A DNA stretch of 64,000 nucleotides from Mogibacterium sp. (GCA_017432075.1 JAFRJV010000044.1:1-64000), one strand, 5' to 3'; numbered from the stretch's first letter, positions 7,357 to 17,597 are shown. Numbers and translations: made by a program. The notes: generated by a model from the sequence alone, not told the origin.

Positions 7357-8874
7357 CTAGCGTCCGCCGCCGGATGTGCGGCTCGATACTTCCTTAAGGA
7401 TAACATCATGCGCTCCGCCCTCCACGATGCTGACAGCCGATACCAGGGTCAGCTTTGCGTTCTTGTGGAAGTCAGGAATGTTGAGCGATCCGCAGTTGCA
7501 CATGGTGGACTTTACTTTGCCCAGCGACATCTGCACGTTATCGTGGAGCGATCCGGCATACGGTACGTATGAGTCGACTCCTTCTTCGAATTTGAGCTTT
7601 GCATCTCCGCCGAGATCATATCTCTGCCAGTTGCGGGCTCTTGCGGAACCTTCGCCCCAGTACTCTTTTACATAGCTTCCGTTGAGCATGAGTTTTGCGG
7701 AAGGCGATTCGTCGAATCTGGCAAAATATCTGCCGAGCATGATGAAGTCAGCTCCCATAGCAAGCGCCAGTGTCATGTGGTAGTCATAGACAATTCCGCC
7801 ATCGGAGCAGATAGGCACGTATACACCTGTCTTCTTGTAGTATTCATCTCTTGCCTGTGCCACCTCGATCACAGCTGAAGCCTGACCGCGTCCGATGCCC
7901 TTCTGTTCACGTGTGATGCAGATGGATCCGCCGCCGATACCTACCTTTACGAAATCAGCTCCGCAGTCTGCGAGGAAGTTGAATCCGTCTGCGTCAACAA
8001 CATTGCCTGCCCCTACCTTCACTGTGTCACCGTAATTGTCTCTGATCCACTTGAGAGTCACAGCCTGCCATTCGGAGTATCCCTCTGAGGAATCTATAGT
8101 GAGAACGTCAACGCCTGCATCGAGCAGCGCTGGTACTCTTTCCTTATAGTCTCTGGTGTTGATTCCTGCTCCGACGATGTATCTCTTGTCTTCGTCAAGA
8201 AGTTCCAGCGGATGCTCCTTATGCGAATCGTAGTCCTTGCGGAACACGAAAGATGTAAGCCTCTGATTGTCATCGATAATAGGCAGCTGGTTGACCTTGT
8301 TGTCCCAGATAAGGTCGTTCGCCTCAGAGAGAGTGATTCCCTCCTTGCCGTATACCATCTTATCAAAAGGCGTCATGAATTCAGATACTTTGGTATCGCG
8401 GCTCATGCGCGAGATCCTGTAATCCTTGCTCGTAACGATACCGAGGAGCTTTCCGGCAGCGGTGCCGTCCTCAGTAATTGCTATAGTGGAATGTCCCTTC
8501 TCTTCCTTGAGATCGAGCACGTCCTGAAGTGTCGCATCAGGTCTCAGGTTGGAATCGCTCGGAACGAAACCTGCCTTGTAGCTTTTTGCCTTTTTCACCA
8601 TCTCAGCCTGGCTCGCAATGGACTGTGAACCGAAGATGAACGAGATGCCGCCTTCCTTTGCGAGGGCAACAGCCATGTTGTTGTCAGAGACAGCCTGCAT
8701 GACCGCAGAAGTAAGAGGAATGTTCATCGACAGAGCGGGCTCCTCGCCTTTTCTGTATTTGACTACAGGAGTCTTCAGTGAGACATTCTCAGGTCTTGCT
8801 TCCATTCCGGAGTAACCCGGTATAAGAAGATATTCATTGAAAGTTCTTGATGGTTCCTTGAGGACAGTCGCCAT
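7357..8874 (-). CDS. guaB: IMP dehydrogenase, Tritrichomonas foetus-type
   Basis: Oxidises IMP to XMP with NAD, the first committed step to guanine nucleotides. The 505-residue barrel has paired CBS domains at about 105-215. The catalytic loop reads [18 protein letters not shown] with Cys319, instead of the usual GPGSICTTR, and the flap has Arg418-Tyr419 in WQRYDLGG. These residues, their numbering and the tail motif TMCNCG match, as far as I recall it, the structurally studied enzyme of the protozoan T. foetus rather than the Bacillus type. It leads the guaBA operon behind a palindromic operator-like site. Confidence 0.92.
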   Translation of the reverse strand: MATVLKEPSRTFNEYLLIPGYSGMEARPENVSLKTPVVKYRKGEEPALSMNIPLTSAVMQAVSDNNMAVALAKEGGISFIFGSQSIASQAEMVKKAKSYKAGFVPSDSNLRPDATLQDVLDLKEEKGHSTIAITEDGTAAGKLLGIVTSKDYRISRMSRDTKVSEFMTPFDKMVYGKEGITLSEANDLIWDNKVNQLPIIDDNQRLTSFVFRKDYDSHKEHPLELLDEDKRYIVGAGINTRDYKERVPALLDAGVDVLTIDSSEGYSEWQAVTLKWIRDNYGDTVKVGAGNVVDADGFNFLADCGADFVKVGIGGGSICITREQKGIGRGQASAVIEVAQARDEYYKKTGVYVPICSDGGIVYDYHMTLALAMGADFIMLGRYFARFDESPSAKLMLNGSYVKEYWGEGSARARNWQRYDLGGDAKLKFEEGVDSYVPYAGSLHDNVQMSLGKVKSTMCNCGSLNIPDFHKNAKLTLVSAVSIVEGGAHDVILKEVSSRTSGGGR

Positions 8875-8923
8875 ATTTCACCTCTTTTTTCTTATTTTAT
8901 ATTGGAAAAGCCTATTGTTAACC

Positions 8924-8939
8924 GTTAGATATATCTAAC
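8924..8939. promoter_or_regulatory. Palindromic operator-like site upstream of guaB
   Basis: GTTAGATATATCTAAC is a perfect 16-base palindrome, 50 bases upstream of the guaB start. A second, imperfect copy lies at 9010-9025. A candidate extended -10 for guaB (TGCTATATT on the minus strand, about 8969-8977) lies between them. The binding protein is not known. Confidence 0.5.
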
Positions 8940-9009
8940 TTTTTAGCGTTTTTGCACTGTTTTTCCTAATATAGCATTAAAAATGAGGTAAATAAAGCAT
9001 TTTTGCAAT

Positions 9010-9025
9010 GTTAGATTTCTCTAAT
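9010..9025. promoter_or_regulatory. Second copy of the GTTAGA...TCTAA motif
   Basis: GTTAGATTTCTCTAAT matches the palindrome at 8924-8939 at 13 of 16 positions. Centre-to-centre spacing is 86 bases, about eight helical turns, suitable for one regulator binding both sites. It lies between guaB and the divergent MATE gene and could act on either. Confidence 0.42.
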
Positions 9026-9099
9026 TATTTGTAAACAGCAGTCCTTGTTATACAAATGCCGCTGATGTAAAATAGGCGTTGGCTGAAAGCGAGGTTTTA

Positions 9100-10452
9100 G
9101 TGGAAGAAAATGGTTCGGAAAAAAGAATAGACCTGCTGAACGGAAACATAGCAGGTGCCCTGTTCTGGCTCTCCCTCCCTATCATGGGAACGCAGTTCAT
9201 AGAGATGGCGTATAATCTTTTTGACACCATGTGGGTCGGTCAGCTGGGTAATCAGGCCGTGACTGCAGTCGGAGTCGCGGGTTCTTTTATGTGGCTCGGT
9301 TCGGGCCTCGCCATGATACCTCAGATAGGCGGTCAGGTAATGACCGGTCAGTCCATAGGCGAAGGCAATATGATGAAAGCGAGGCGCTTTGCCAGAACGG
9401 CGATCCAGCTGATGCTGCTTTTCATGGCAGTTTACTCACTGATCTGTATCGTGTTCAGGCATCAGCTCATATCATTCTTCCGCCTCCACGACCCTGACAC
9501 CGCTGCTTTTGCCGCTTCTTACCTGTCGATAGTATCGATCGGGCACATAGTCATGGGATTCAACTATGTGATGCAGGGTGTCCTTACCGCGGCCGGTGAC
9601 AGCAAGACACCTTTTAAATATAACGCCACCGGAGCGATCCTTAATATATTACTCGATCCGGTCCTGATATTTGGCATCGGACCATTTCCTGAACTTGGCG
9701 TAAACGGAGCAGCGATCGCGACCGTTTTCTCTGAGCTTGTGGTAACTTTACTTTTTGCCCGCTTCATCAGGCTGGATGACTACCTGTTCGAGGATTTCAC
9801 ACTGTTCGGCAGATTCGAACACAAAGAGGCGGTGCGCATAGTAAAGCTGGGAGCTCCCCCTGCAATATTCAACATCGGATATGCTTTCATTTCCATGGTC
9901 ATCTCTAGGATCATCGTCACATTCGGTGATGCTGCAGTCGCGATCCAAAGGATAGGCGGTCAGATAGAATCCGTTACCTGGATGACTTGCGAGGGTTTTT
10001 CTTATGCGATGAATGCTTTTACATCCCAGAATTACGGTGCAGAAAACTACGACCGCGTCAGGAAGGGATTCAAAACAGGAACAGGCATGGTGACCATATT
10101 TGGAATACTGGCCACTGCCCTTCTCGTACTTGGCGCAGCCCCTATATTCAGCATATTCATACATGAGCCCGACGTTATCGCCGGCGGAGCCAATTACCTG
10201 AGAATAGTAGGTCTGTCGCAGCTCTTCATGAGTTATGAACTAGCTACCTCAGGCGCGTTTAACGGCCTGGGCCAGACCAAACTTCCTGCCGCCATAGGAC
10301 TCATCCTCACGGTTGCAAGAATACCGATGTGCTACCTGCTGATGCCTGCGCTGGGCATCAACGGAGTCTGGTGGGCGATATCCCTGTCGAGCATCCTCAA
10401 GGGCACTCTCCTGAACATCCTCTTCATATACAGACTGAAAAAGCTCCAATAG
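9100..10452 (+). CDS. MATE family multidrug/cation antiporter
   Basis: A 450-residue, 12-helix inner-membrane exporter of the MATE family, which expels drugs or metabolites in exchange for Na+ or H+. Two homologous halves are visible; the first helix region contains LFWLSLPIMGTQFIEMAYN and is followed by the conserved DTMWVGQLG. The start is set to GTG at 9100 because GAGG lies five bases upstream; an in-frame TTG at 9079 has no usable site. It is divergent from guaB and ends at a strong terminator. The substrate cannot be predicted. Confidence 0.88.
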   Translation: MEENGSEKRIDLLNGNIAGALFWLSLPIMGTQFIEMAYNLFDTMWVGQLGNQAVTAVGVAGSFMWLGSGLAMIPQIGGQVMTGQSIGEGNMMKARRFARTAIQLMLLFMAVYSLICIVFRHQLISFFRLHDPDTAAFAASYLSIVSIGHIVMGFNYVMQGVLTAAGDSKTPFKYNATGAILNILLDPVLIFGIGPFPELGVNGAAIATVFSELVVTLLFARFIRLDDYLFEDFTLFGRFEHKEAVRIVKLGAPPAIFNIGYAFISMVISRIIVTFGDAAVAIQRIGGQIESVTWMTCEGFSYAMNAFTSQNYGAENYDRVRKGFKTGTGMVTIFGILATALLVLGAAPIFSIFIHEPDVIAGGANYLRIVGLSQLFMSYELATSGAFNGLGQTKLPAAIGLILTVARIPMCYLLMPALGINGVWWAISLSSILKGTLLNILFIYRLKKLQ

Positions 10453-10462
10453 GAACAACTAA

Positions 10463-10495
10463 CAGAGGCACCCTAGCGGGTGCCTCTGCTTTTAT
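10463..10495 (+). terminator. Strong intrinsic terminator after the MATE gene
   Basis: CAGAGGCACCC (10463-10473) pairs perfectly with GGGTGCCTCTG (10478-10488) around a 4-base loop and is followed by CTTTTAT. It lies between convergent genes, so it may also slow groEL transcripts, although no T tract follows on that strand. Confidence 0.85.
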
Positions 10496-10525
10496 AATCT
10501 ATAGTTTTTTTGACTGTGCCGAAAA

Positions 10526-12160
<1,635 letters not shown>

Positions 12161-12175
12161 TTATATGTACCCGCT

Positions 12176-12457
12176 CTATTTTTCGATAGTAGCGAGGATG
12201 TCTTTCTGATTGATGATAGTGTACTCAACGCCTTTGTACTTAAGGTCGTTTCCGCCGTATCTGCTGAAAATGACGATATCGCCGACCTTGAGCTCCATAG
12301 GTTCTTCTTCTGTACCAGGGCCAACAGCGAGGACTTCAGCCTGCTGAGGCTTCTCCTTTGCACTTCCTGACAGCAGCAGTCCTGCTTCTGTCTTTTCTTC
12401 GGCTTCCATTTTCTTGATAACTACTCTTGCTCCGAGTGGTTTGATTCCGATACTCAT
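12176..12457 (-). CDS. groES: Co-chaperonin GroES (10 kDa)
   Basis: Seven-subunit lid of the GroEL chamber. The 93 residues include the N-terminal PLGARVVIKK and the mobile loop region (about 16-32, EEKTEAGLLLS). AGGAGG is placed six bases before ATG 12457. It is the first gene of the heat-shock operon, with a CIRCE element in its untranslated leader. Confidence 0.97.
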   Translation of the reverse strand: MSIGIKPLGARVVIKKMEAEEKTEAGLLLSGSAKEKPQQAEVLAVGPGTEEEPMELKVGDIVIFSRYGGNDLKYKGVEYTIINQKDILATIEK

Positions 12458-12484
12458 TATATGCCTCCTGATTAGTTCTATTTG

Positions 12485-12511
12485 TTAGCACTCTGAATGT
12501 ATGAGTGCCAA
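12485..12511 (-). promoter_or_regulatory. CIRCE element, HrcA operator of groESL
   Basis: TTAGCACTC (12485-12493), a 9-base spacer, then GAGTGCCAA (12503-12511), one mismatch from the consensus inverted repeat. It lies between the promoter and the groES ribosome-binding site, the standard place for HrcA repression released by heat. hrcA itself is not in the window. Confidence 0.93.
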
Positions 12512-12523
12512 ATTCCAAAACAT

Positions 12524-12552
12524 ATTGTACTCACCACAGTCCTAAGTGTCAA
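12524..12552 (-). promoter_or_regulatory. groESL promoter
   Basis: On the minus strand a perfect TTGACA (12547-12552) is followed after 17 bases by TACAAT (12524-12529). The CIRCE element begins 12 bases downstream, at the expected transcription start. Confidence 0.88.
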
Positions 12553-12579
12553 CACTTCCGGGTGAAGAAATCGTCACAT

Positions 12580-13380
12580 TTATCTCCGTGATCTGTCTCT
12601 GTAATAATAAAAAAGGTATTGCTGTGCGTATCCTGCCAGATCACCGTATTTTTCAGCTGCGAATGCCTGCATTCCCTTCGCGTCCTTAAGATCGAAACCG
12701 TACATGTCGTTCATTATCTGCTTCACCCAGGTATCGACCGGGAATGCTGCTGTGTCTCTGAGTCCGAAGAGCATTATGCAGTTTGCGACCTTAGGTCCTA
12801 TCCCGTGAAACGCCAGAAGCTCCTCCCTCGTTCCTGGACATCCTTCACTCAGATATCTCTCAGCGCTCGCCTTGATGTATTCGCACCTGTATCCCAGCCT
12901 GAGTTCTGCAAGATCGCAGACCTTTGCTCCTGCCAGAGCTTCCGGAGACGGGAAGGCACAGAAGCTGCTCCCTTCTATAGGCTCACCGTAAACGCTGCAG
13001 AGCGATTCGATGTTCTTTCGTATGCGCGGTATGTTGTTATTCTGGGATATTATGAAGGAGATTATCGTTTCGAACGGGTCCTGATTGAGGATGCGTATGC
13101 CATGACCGTATTCTGTTGCCGGCTTTATCTTCAGCTCTGAATCCGTCAGCTTCTTCTTTATAATGCCATAGTCGGTATCCAGATCGAAGTATCGCCTCCA
13201 GAAGGCCTCGTCGCCTCCTGTTGCCTCTACATTGAGGCAGCCGTCCGCAAGGCTTACACGGGCTGCAAAAGAGCCTGCGGCTCCGATATATGCATCCGGG
13301 CCGTCAGGCACCCATCTGAAGCACTGACCGCACTCAAAAATATGTGTGAGATCGATGTCATTTATATTTTTAAATACCAT
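12580..13380 (-). CDS. ogg: 8-oxoguanine DNA glycosylase/AP lyase, OGG1 family
   Basis: Removes 8-oxoguanine from DNA and nicks the strand. The 266 residues have the N-terminal OGG domain (ECGQCFRW near 16-23) and the helix-hairpin-helix GPD domain. HGIGPKVANC gives the catalytic Lys197 and Cys201, and AFPVDTW the activating Asp216. These correspond to Lys249, Cys253 and Asp268 of human OGG1. AAGGA is six bases before the ATG. It follows the P-loop/Asp23 gene by 15 bases, probably as one transcript. Confidence 0.9.
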   Translation of the reverse strand: MVFKNINDIDLTHIFECGQCFRWVPDGPDAYIGAAGSFAARVSLADGCLNVEATGGDEAFWRRYFDLDTDYGIIKKKLTDSELKIKPATEYGHGIRILNQDPFETIISFIISQNNNIPRIRKNIESLCSVYGEPIEGSSFCAFPSPEALAGAKVCDLAELRLGYRCEYIKASAERYLSEGCPGTREELLAFHGIGPKVANCIMLFGLRDTAAFPVDTWVKQIMNDMYGFDLKDAKGMQAFAAEKYGDLAGYAQQYLFYYYRDRSRR

Positions 13381-13395
13381 TCGCGTTCCTTTTCA

Positions 13396-14274
13396 TCAGT
13401 GGAGTTTTCTTGAAAGCATCTCTTCCCGGTCTCTCACGATGTCTCTGATCCTTACATTTACACTGTCAATAGTAAATGCCGTCATATTCACCAGTGCGCC
13501 ATATACGTCCTGCTGAAGGTCCAGACACTTGTCGATGGACTCAGGATCCCTCACTGCCATAACATCTATAGTCACCGACATATTCGTCTGCCTGCCGTTG
13601 TTCATCCTGTCGACAACAACCAGATGAGACTCATATTCTTCGGCGGCTATCCTTATTATGTCCCTTATGACCTGCTCGCTTATTGTAAAGCTTCCGCAGT
13701 AGCTGAAAGTAGGTCTGACTACAGTGCGGTCATTCGGTCCGTCATCTACCTGTTTCGGATCCTCATTTATTTCAACAGCGTTACCGCGGGCCTTGTGTAT
13801 GAACTGCTTTATCGGGTCCATGAAGTAGCCTGCGAAGTCACGCCTGAGCTGCCCCAATGGTGCCGGTATGACGTGCTCGCCTTCTTCGATCCGGTAATGA
13901 GCTGCTATCTTTCTCTGCTCTTCGGTCGTAACATCCTCGATGTATATACGCTCCTCCGGCAGCTGCAGTCCGAGCTGCTCCGCGACTATGTCTGTCATTC
14001 TGTCCGAGGTGCCGATTATCATGAGTGCCTGCGGATCATAGCTCTCAATGGCAGCCCTCACCTCATTTCTGTGGTCTTCGTAGTTGAAAAGCGCAGTCCT
14101 CATGGCTGCGGCCTTTGAGGCACACTTTTTTGCCGAGCTGCCTGCAACTATCTGCCCTTTATAGATGAACAGACCGTCATCGATTATGGCATCAAAACCG
14201 CGCCTCTGCGCAAGTGCAGTGGCCTGAAAGCTCTTGCCGGTTCCGCTTTTTCCTGTGAATGAAACTACCTTCAT
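13396..14274 (-). CDS. P-loop NTPase fused to an Asp23-like domain
   Basis: A 292-residue protein. It begins MKVVSFTGKSGTGKS, a Walker A loop at residues 8-15, with a central nucleotide-binding region up to about 165. Residues about 185-285 (SYCGSFTISEQVIRDIIRIA, then NMSVTIDVMAVRD and VNVRIRDIV) match the Asp23/alkaline-shock fold. ATG 14274 is chosen because the P-loop follows directly and a TACAAT box sits near 14310; a GTG at 14298 is possible. The Asp23 family is membrane- and stress-associated in Firmicutes. The joint architecture suggests a regulatory ATPase; function is unknown. Confidence 0.7.
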   Translation of the reverse strand: MKVVSFTGKSGTGKSFQATALAQRRGFDAIIDDGLFIYKGQIVAGSSAKKCASKAAAMRTALFNYEDHRNEVRAAIESYDPQALMIIGTSDRMTDIVAEQLGLQLPEERIYIEDVTTEEQRKIAAHYRIEEGEHVIPAPLGQLRRDFAGYFMDPIKQFIHKARGNAVEINEDPKQVDDGPNDRTVVRPTFSYCGSFTISEQVIRDIIRIAAEEYESHLVVVDRMNNGRQTNMSVTIDVMAVRDPESIDKCLDLQQDVYGALVNMTAFTIDSVNVRIRDIVRDREEMLSRKLH

Positions 14275-14335
14275 ATCCTTGCAATTACTAATTCCCACCT
14301 GTTTGGTAGGATTGTATTATTTTGTTTTTTTGATA

Positions 14336-14364
14336 TTTACAACCCGCAACACGAGTGTTATACT
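14336..14364 (+). promoter_or_regulatory. Ferredoxin gene promoter
   Basis: TTTACA (14336-14341), 17-base spacer, TATACT (14359-14364). The start would fall near 14371, followed by AAGGAGG and ATG 14404. A single-gene transcript ending at the hairpin at 14591 is likely. Confidence 0.82.
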
Positions 14365-14403
14365 CATTATCGTAGATATTGTTATTACTAAGGAGGTAAT
14401 ATT

Positions 14404-14571
14404 ATGGCATTCAAGATTACTGAAGACTGCATCGGTTGCGGAGTTTGCGCTGGTAACTGCCCTGTTGAGGCTATTACAGAGGGAACACCTTACGTTATCG
14501 ATGAGAGCGCTTGCATCGACTGCGGAGCTTGCGCTGCTAACTGCCCTGTAGGAGCACCTGTAGAGGCATAA
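14404..14571 (+). CDS. 2[4Fe-4S] clostridial-type ferredoxin
   Basis: A 55-residue electron carrier. Two cluster motifs are complete: CIGCGVCAGNCP at 9-20 and CIDCGACAANCP at 37-48, each Cys-x2-Cys-x2-Cys-x3-Cys-Pro. AAGGAGG is seven bases before the start. The strong promoter, strong ribosome-binding site and own terminator suggest high expression, fitting its role as partner of the 2-oxoacid:ferredoxin oxidoreductase encoded at 35.6-38.2 kb. Confidence 0.97.
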   Translation: MAFKITEDCIGCGVCAGNCPVEAITEGTPYVIDESACIDCGACAANCPVGAPVEA

Positions 14572-14590
14572 TCGATCATCAATAATGATC

Positions 14591-14625
14591 AAAATCCCGT
14601 AGCAGAGGCTACGGGATTTTCTTTT
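14591..14625 (+). terminator. Terminator between ferredoxin and rex
   Basis: AAAATCCCGTAGC (14591-14603) pairs perfectly with GCTACGGGATTTT (14608-14620) around AGAG, followed by CTTTT. The A/T flanks make it bidirectional, serving the convergent rex gene too. Confidence 0.88.
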
Positions 14626-14643
14626 GTCCGGATATGGTAACCG

Positions 14644-15285
14644 TCAGTCCCTGCCCTCATTCATGCTCTTGATCATAAATGACAGAGCGTGGAGACTGTC
14701 TGAAAGGTGTACTGATTCAAGTGCGATACCTTCCGGTATCTCAAGGTCGATAGGCGCAAAATTCCATATTCCTTTTACACCGCCCGAAACCAGAGCGTCA
14801 GCCACCTTCTGCGCATTCTCTCTGTTGACACAGATAATACCGATATCGATTTTTTCTCTTTTGCAGTATTCCTCAAGGTCGGCGACGTCCAGTACTTCAA
14901 CATCGTTGATGACATTGCCGACTATCTTAGGGTTCGCATCAAAGAGCCCGATAATGTTAAATCCGATTTTGTAATAGTAAGTGTAGTTGGTAATGGCCTG
15001 TCCCAGATTACCTACTCCGACAACGACGGTCTTATACTCTCTGTCAAGACCGAGGATCTTGTTGATCTCTTTATATAATCTGTCGACCTCATAGCCATAT
15101 CCCTGCTGACCAAACTCACCGAAAGTGTTAAGGTCCTGCCTGATCTGAGAAGCAGTATAGCCTATCATCTCACTGAGTTCATTAGAGGATACCTTTTTGA
15201 TGCCTTTTGTCTGAAGATATCCAAGATACCTTCTGTAGCGAGGGAGCCGGCGGATGATCGCGTTAGATACTTTCATCTTGCCCAT
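14644..15285 (-). CDS. rex: Redox-sensing repressor Rex
   Basis: Represses fermentation and NADH-using genes when NAD is high and releases DNA when NADH rises. The 213 residues have an N-terminal winged helix (RYLGYLQTKG and TASQIRQDLNTFGEFGQQGYGY) and a Rossmann domain with GVGNLGQAITNY. GAGG lies six bases before ATG 15285. It follows acpP by 14 bases and shares its promoter. A rex gene in this cluster is also found in Bacillus subtilis. Confidence 0.96.
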   Translation of the reverse strand: MGKMKVSNAIIRRLPRYRRYLGYLQTKGIKKVSSNELSEMIGYTASQIRQDLNTFGEFGQQGYGYEVDRLYKEINKILGLDREYKTVVVGVGNLGQAITNYTYYYKIGFNIIGLFDANPKIVGNVINDVEVLDVADLEEYCKREKIDIGIICVNRENAQKVADALVSGGVKGIWNFAPIDLEIPEGIALESVHLSDSLHALSFMIKSMNEGRD

Positions 15286-15299
15286 TGCGCACCTCGGCT

Positions 15300-15527
15300 T
15301 TATTTGTTTGCATCTACGTATTTTACGATATCGCCAACTTTTGTGAAGTTCTCGGCAATATCATCAGGAATCTCGATCCCGTACTCTTCCTCTACTCCGA
15401 GGATGATCTCAACAGCATCAAGTGAGTCTGCTTCGAGGTCTTTCATGAAGTCTGTGTCCATTGTTACCAGCGAAGGATCAACATCGAGCTGCTCTACGAT
15501 AAGCGCCTGAATTTTGTCAAAAGTCAT
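15300..15527 (-). CDS. acpP: Acyl carrier protein
   Basis: A 75-residue acidic carrier of fatty acyl chains. The phosphopantetheine site is Ser35 in the DSL motif of LEADSLDAVE. The sequence is otherwise typical: MDTDFMKDLEADSLD and IPDDIAENF. It is the first gene of an acpP-rex pair with its own promoter. No fab genes are nearby; in Bacillus this spot between the ABC-F gene and rex holds moaC instead. Confidence 0.95.
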   Translation of the reverse strand: MTFDKIQALIVEQLDVDPSLVTMDTDFMKDLEADSLDAVEIILGVEEEYGIEIPDDIAENFTKVGDIVKYVDANK

Positions 15528-15572
15528 AGTATTTCTCCTTTAAATGATATGTTTACAAATATATCTAAAATA

Positions 15573-15601
15573 ATTATAGACTACAGTATCGGGCTATTCA
15601 A
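15573..15601 (-). promoter_or_regulatory. acpP-rex promoter
   Basis: On the minus strand TTGAAT (15596-15601), 17 bases, then perfect TATAAT (15573-15578), giving a leader of about 40 bases before ATG 15527 with an AAAGGAGAA ribosome-binding site. Confidence 0.85.
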
Positions 15602-15653
15602 CGATTTGCGTAGAATTTTTAACAAAATTGTTCAATTTTTTCACAAAGATTTT

Positions 15654-17594
15654 TTACTGAAGTTCCATCCACTCGTCATAGAGGTCTGTGACTTCAGCCT
15701 CGAGAGCAGCCATTTTTGAAGCCTTTTCATGCATCCATCCTGGATCGGAGGAGTTCTCAGGCAGAGACATCTCGTCCTGGATGTCAGCTATCTCAGCTTC
15801 GATCTCGTGTATCCTGTTTTCTACGCTTTCTGCCCTTCTCTGCCTTCTGCGTTCCTCAGCTTCACTCTGTTTCTTAGCCTTTCGCTCTGCTTCGGAATCC
15901 TTAACGATCTTTCTGGTGAGCTCAAGTTCATCTCTTCCCTTGTCTGCCGCCGTACTGCCGGTTTCATCAGACGAATGTCCGGAGGATCTTCCTGATTTCT
16001 CCAGATAGTAATCAAACTTTCCTTTGTATTCCACCAGACCGTGCTCTGTGAGCTCGAGTATCCTGTCAGGGATCGTATTCAGAAGATATCTGTCGTGTGA
16101 GACTATCAGAAGTGTGCCTTCGAACTCCATCAGAGCTTCTTCCACTATCTCCTTTGATTCGATATCCAGGTGGTTGGTAGGCTCATCCAGCACCAGTGTA
16201 TTTGCGCCGGAGAGCATAAGCTTCAGAAGCGAAAGCTTGGCCTTTTCTCCGCCGGACAGATCCCTGACCTGTTTGAACACATCATCACCGGTAAAAAGGA
16301 ACCTTCCGAGCAGCGATCGCATCTCAGTATCCGTATAGAGATGATAGGCGTTTTTCATCTCGCCCAGCACTGTCTCGTTCTCGTCAAGCAAGAGCTGTCC
16401 CTGATCGTAGTATCCGAAATTTACATTGTATCCTATCCTCAGATAGCCGTTGTCAGGTCTTTCCAGACCCATGAGGATCTTCAGAAGCGTCGTTTTTCCG
16501 ATGCCGTTGTCACCTATGATGCAGACCCTTTCACCTTTGCGTATCAGAAGCCCGGTGTGATCAAACAGCTTTCTTGCGCCGAAGCTCTTTGACAGGTCTT
16601 CGGCCTCCAGGACTTCCCCTCCGCTCTTGAAATCAGCCTCAAAGCTGAGCTTCATCCTGTTCTGCTTCAGTTTCGGTTTGTCCTTTATCTCCATCATCGC
16701 AAGACGCTTCTCACGCGAAGCGGCACGCTTGGCAAGGTGCTCTGTGCCGTGCTGTTTGAAGCGGCGTATCATTTCCTCCTGCCTTGCGATCTCAGCCTGC
16801 TGTTTCTCATATTCCCGGCGCATCGCTTCAAGATGTTCTTCGCGCTTCACCAGGAAAGTCGAGTAGTTGCCTGTATATGCTTCGAGGGTCCCGCCTCCCA
16901 GGTCGAATATCCGGTTTGTGATCCGGTCGAGGAAGTATCTGTCATGAGAAACGACCATGATGGTCCCCTTGTAGCTGTCGAGATATGCCTCGAGCCACTC
17001 GAGCATGTGAAGATCAAGATGGTTCGTAGGCTCATCGAGCATCAGAACGTCAGGCTTGCTGAGGAGCAGGCAGCTAAGCGCCAGCCTTGTCCGTTCTCCG
17101 CCGGAGAGCTTGCTTATCTCCTTTTTCTGGGCCTCTTCATCAAAGCCCATGTGCGTGAGCATCGCCCCAAGCTCGCTCTTGTATGTATATCCGCCCTTCT
17201 GTTCGTATTCTTCCATCAGGCGTGTATATTCTTCCAGATCTTTTTCAAAGCTGTCGCTTTCATGATCGGCGATCGCCAGCTGCAGGCTCTCGAGCTTTTT
17301 CTCCATCTCGAAGAAGTGTGTGAAGCTCTTCTCAGCCTGTGACCTTACTGTTCCGCTGCCGCCGAAGTGATTCTGCTGGCGCAGATATCCTATATTGAAA
17401 TCGTTTCTTATATACAGGTTACCGGACGTCGCCTCTATGTCTCCTGCGATTATGCCGAGCAGGGTCGATTTGCCTGTGCCGTTGGCTCCTACAATGCCCA
17501 CACGGTCGCCCTTTTCCACGCCAAAACAGACATCTTCAAAAATGATGTCTGTACCGTACGCCTTGCTGATGTCCTTGCCCGTTATTATAAGCAT
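15654..17594 (-). CDS. ABC-F family ribosome-associated ATPase (YdiF-like)
   Basis: A 646-residue soluble protein with two ABC ATPase domains and no membrane segment. Walker A loops are GANGTGKST (about 36-44) and GDNGIGKTT (about 360-368), and signatures are LSGGERTRLALS and LSGGEKAKLSLL. The linker and an approximately 100-residue charged coiled-coil C-terminus place it in the YdiF/Uup-like ABC-F group. ABC-F proteins act on the ribosome, resolving stalls or protecting it from antibiotics. Its place between tsaD and rex matches ydiF in Bacillus, so a housekeeping role is more likely than resistance. Confidence 0.92.
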   Translation of the reverse strand: MLIITGKDISKAYGTDIIFEDVCFGVEKGDRVGIVGANGTGKSTLLGIIAGDIEATSGNLYIRNDFNIGYLRQQNHFGGSGTVRSQAEKSFTHFFEMEKKLESLQLAIADHESDSFEKDLEEYTRLMEEYEQKGGYTYKSELGAMLTHMGFDEEAQKKEISKLSGGERTRLALSCLLLSKPDVLMLDEPTNHLDLHMLEWLEAYLDSYKGTIMVVSHDRYFLDRITNRIFDLGGGTLEAYTGNYSTFLVKREEHLEAMRREYEKQQAEIARQEEMIRRFKQHGTEHLAKRAASREKRLAMMEIKDKPKLKQNRMKLSFEADFKSGGEVLEAEDLSKSFGARKLFDHTGLLIRKGERVCIIGDNGIGKTTLLKILMGLERPDNGYLRIGYNVNFGYYDQGQLLLDENETVLGEMKNAYHLYTDTEMRSLLGRFLFTGDDVFKQVRDLSGGEKAKLSLLKLMLSGANTLVLDEPTNHLDIESKEIVEEALMEFEGTLLIVSHDRYLLNTIPDRILELTEHGLVEYKGKFDYYLEKSGRSSGHSSDETGSTAADKGRDELELTRKIVKDSEAERKAKKQSEAEERRRQRRAESVENRIHEIEAEIADIQDEMSLPENSSDPGWMHEKASKMAALEAEVTDLYDEWMELQ

Positions 17595-17597
17595 TAT

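Noticed and set aside
6342..7409. Longer guaA frame starting at 7409
   Set aside because: It overlaps the end of guaB and has no ribosome-binding site. ATG 7313 has GGAGG at ideal spacing.
8875..9078. Purine riboswitch upstream of guaB
   Set aside because: No purine aptamer core is visible on the minus strand. A protein-type palindrome is seen instead.
9079..9100. TTG 9079 as the MATE start
   Set aside because: The upstream AGG is only one or two bases away. GTG 9100 has GAGG at five bases and agrees with family length.
14275..14298. GTG 14298 as the start of the P-loop/Asp23 gene
   Set aside because: It would be only a few bases from the predicted transcription start and adds eight residues before a P-loop that normally begins at the N-terminus. 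It cannot be excluded.
15628..15646. Possible Rex site upstream of acpP
   Set aside because: The 19-base inverted segment has the wrong arm spacing and only five of seven matching arm positions, and it lies about 30 bases upstream of the -35 box. It is too weak to call autoregulation.
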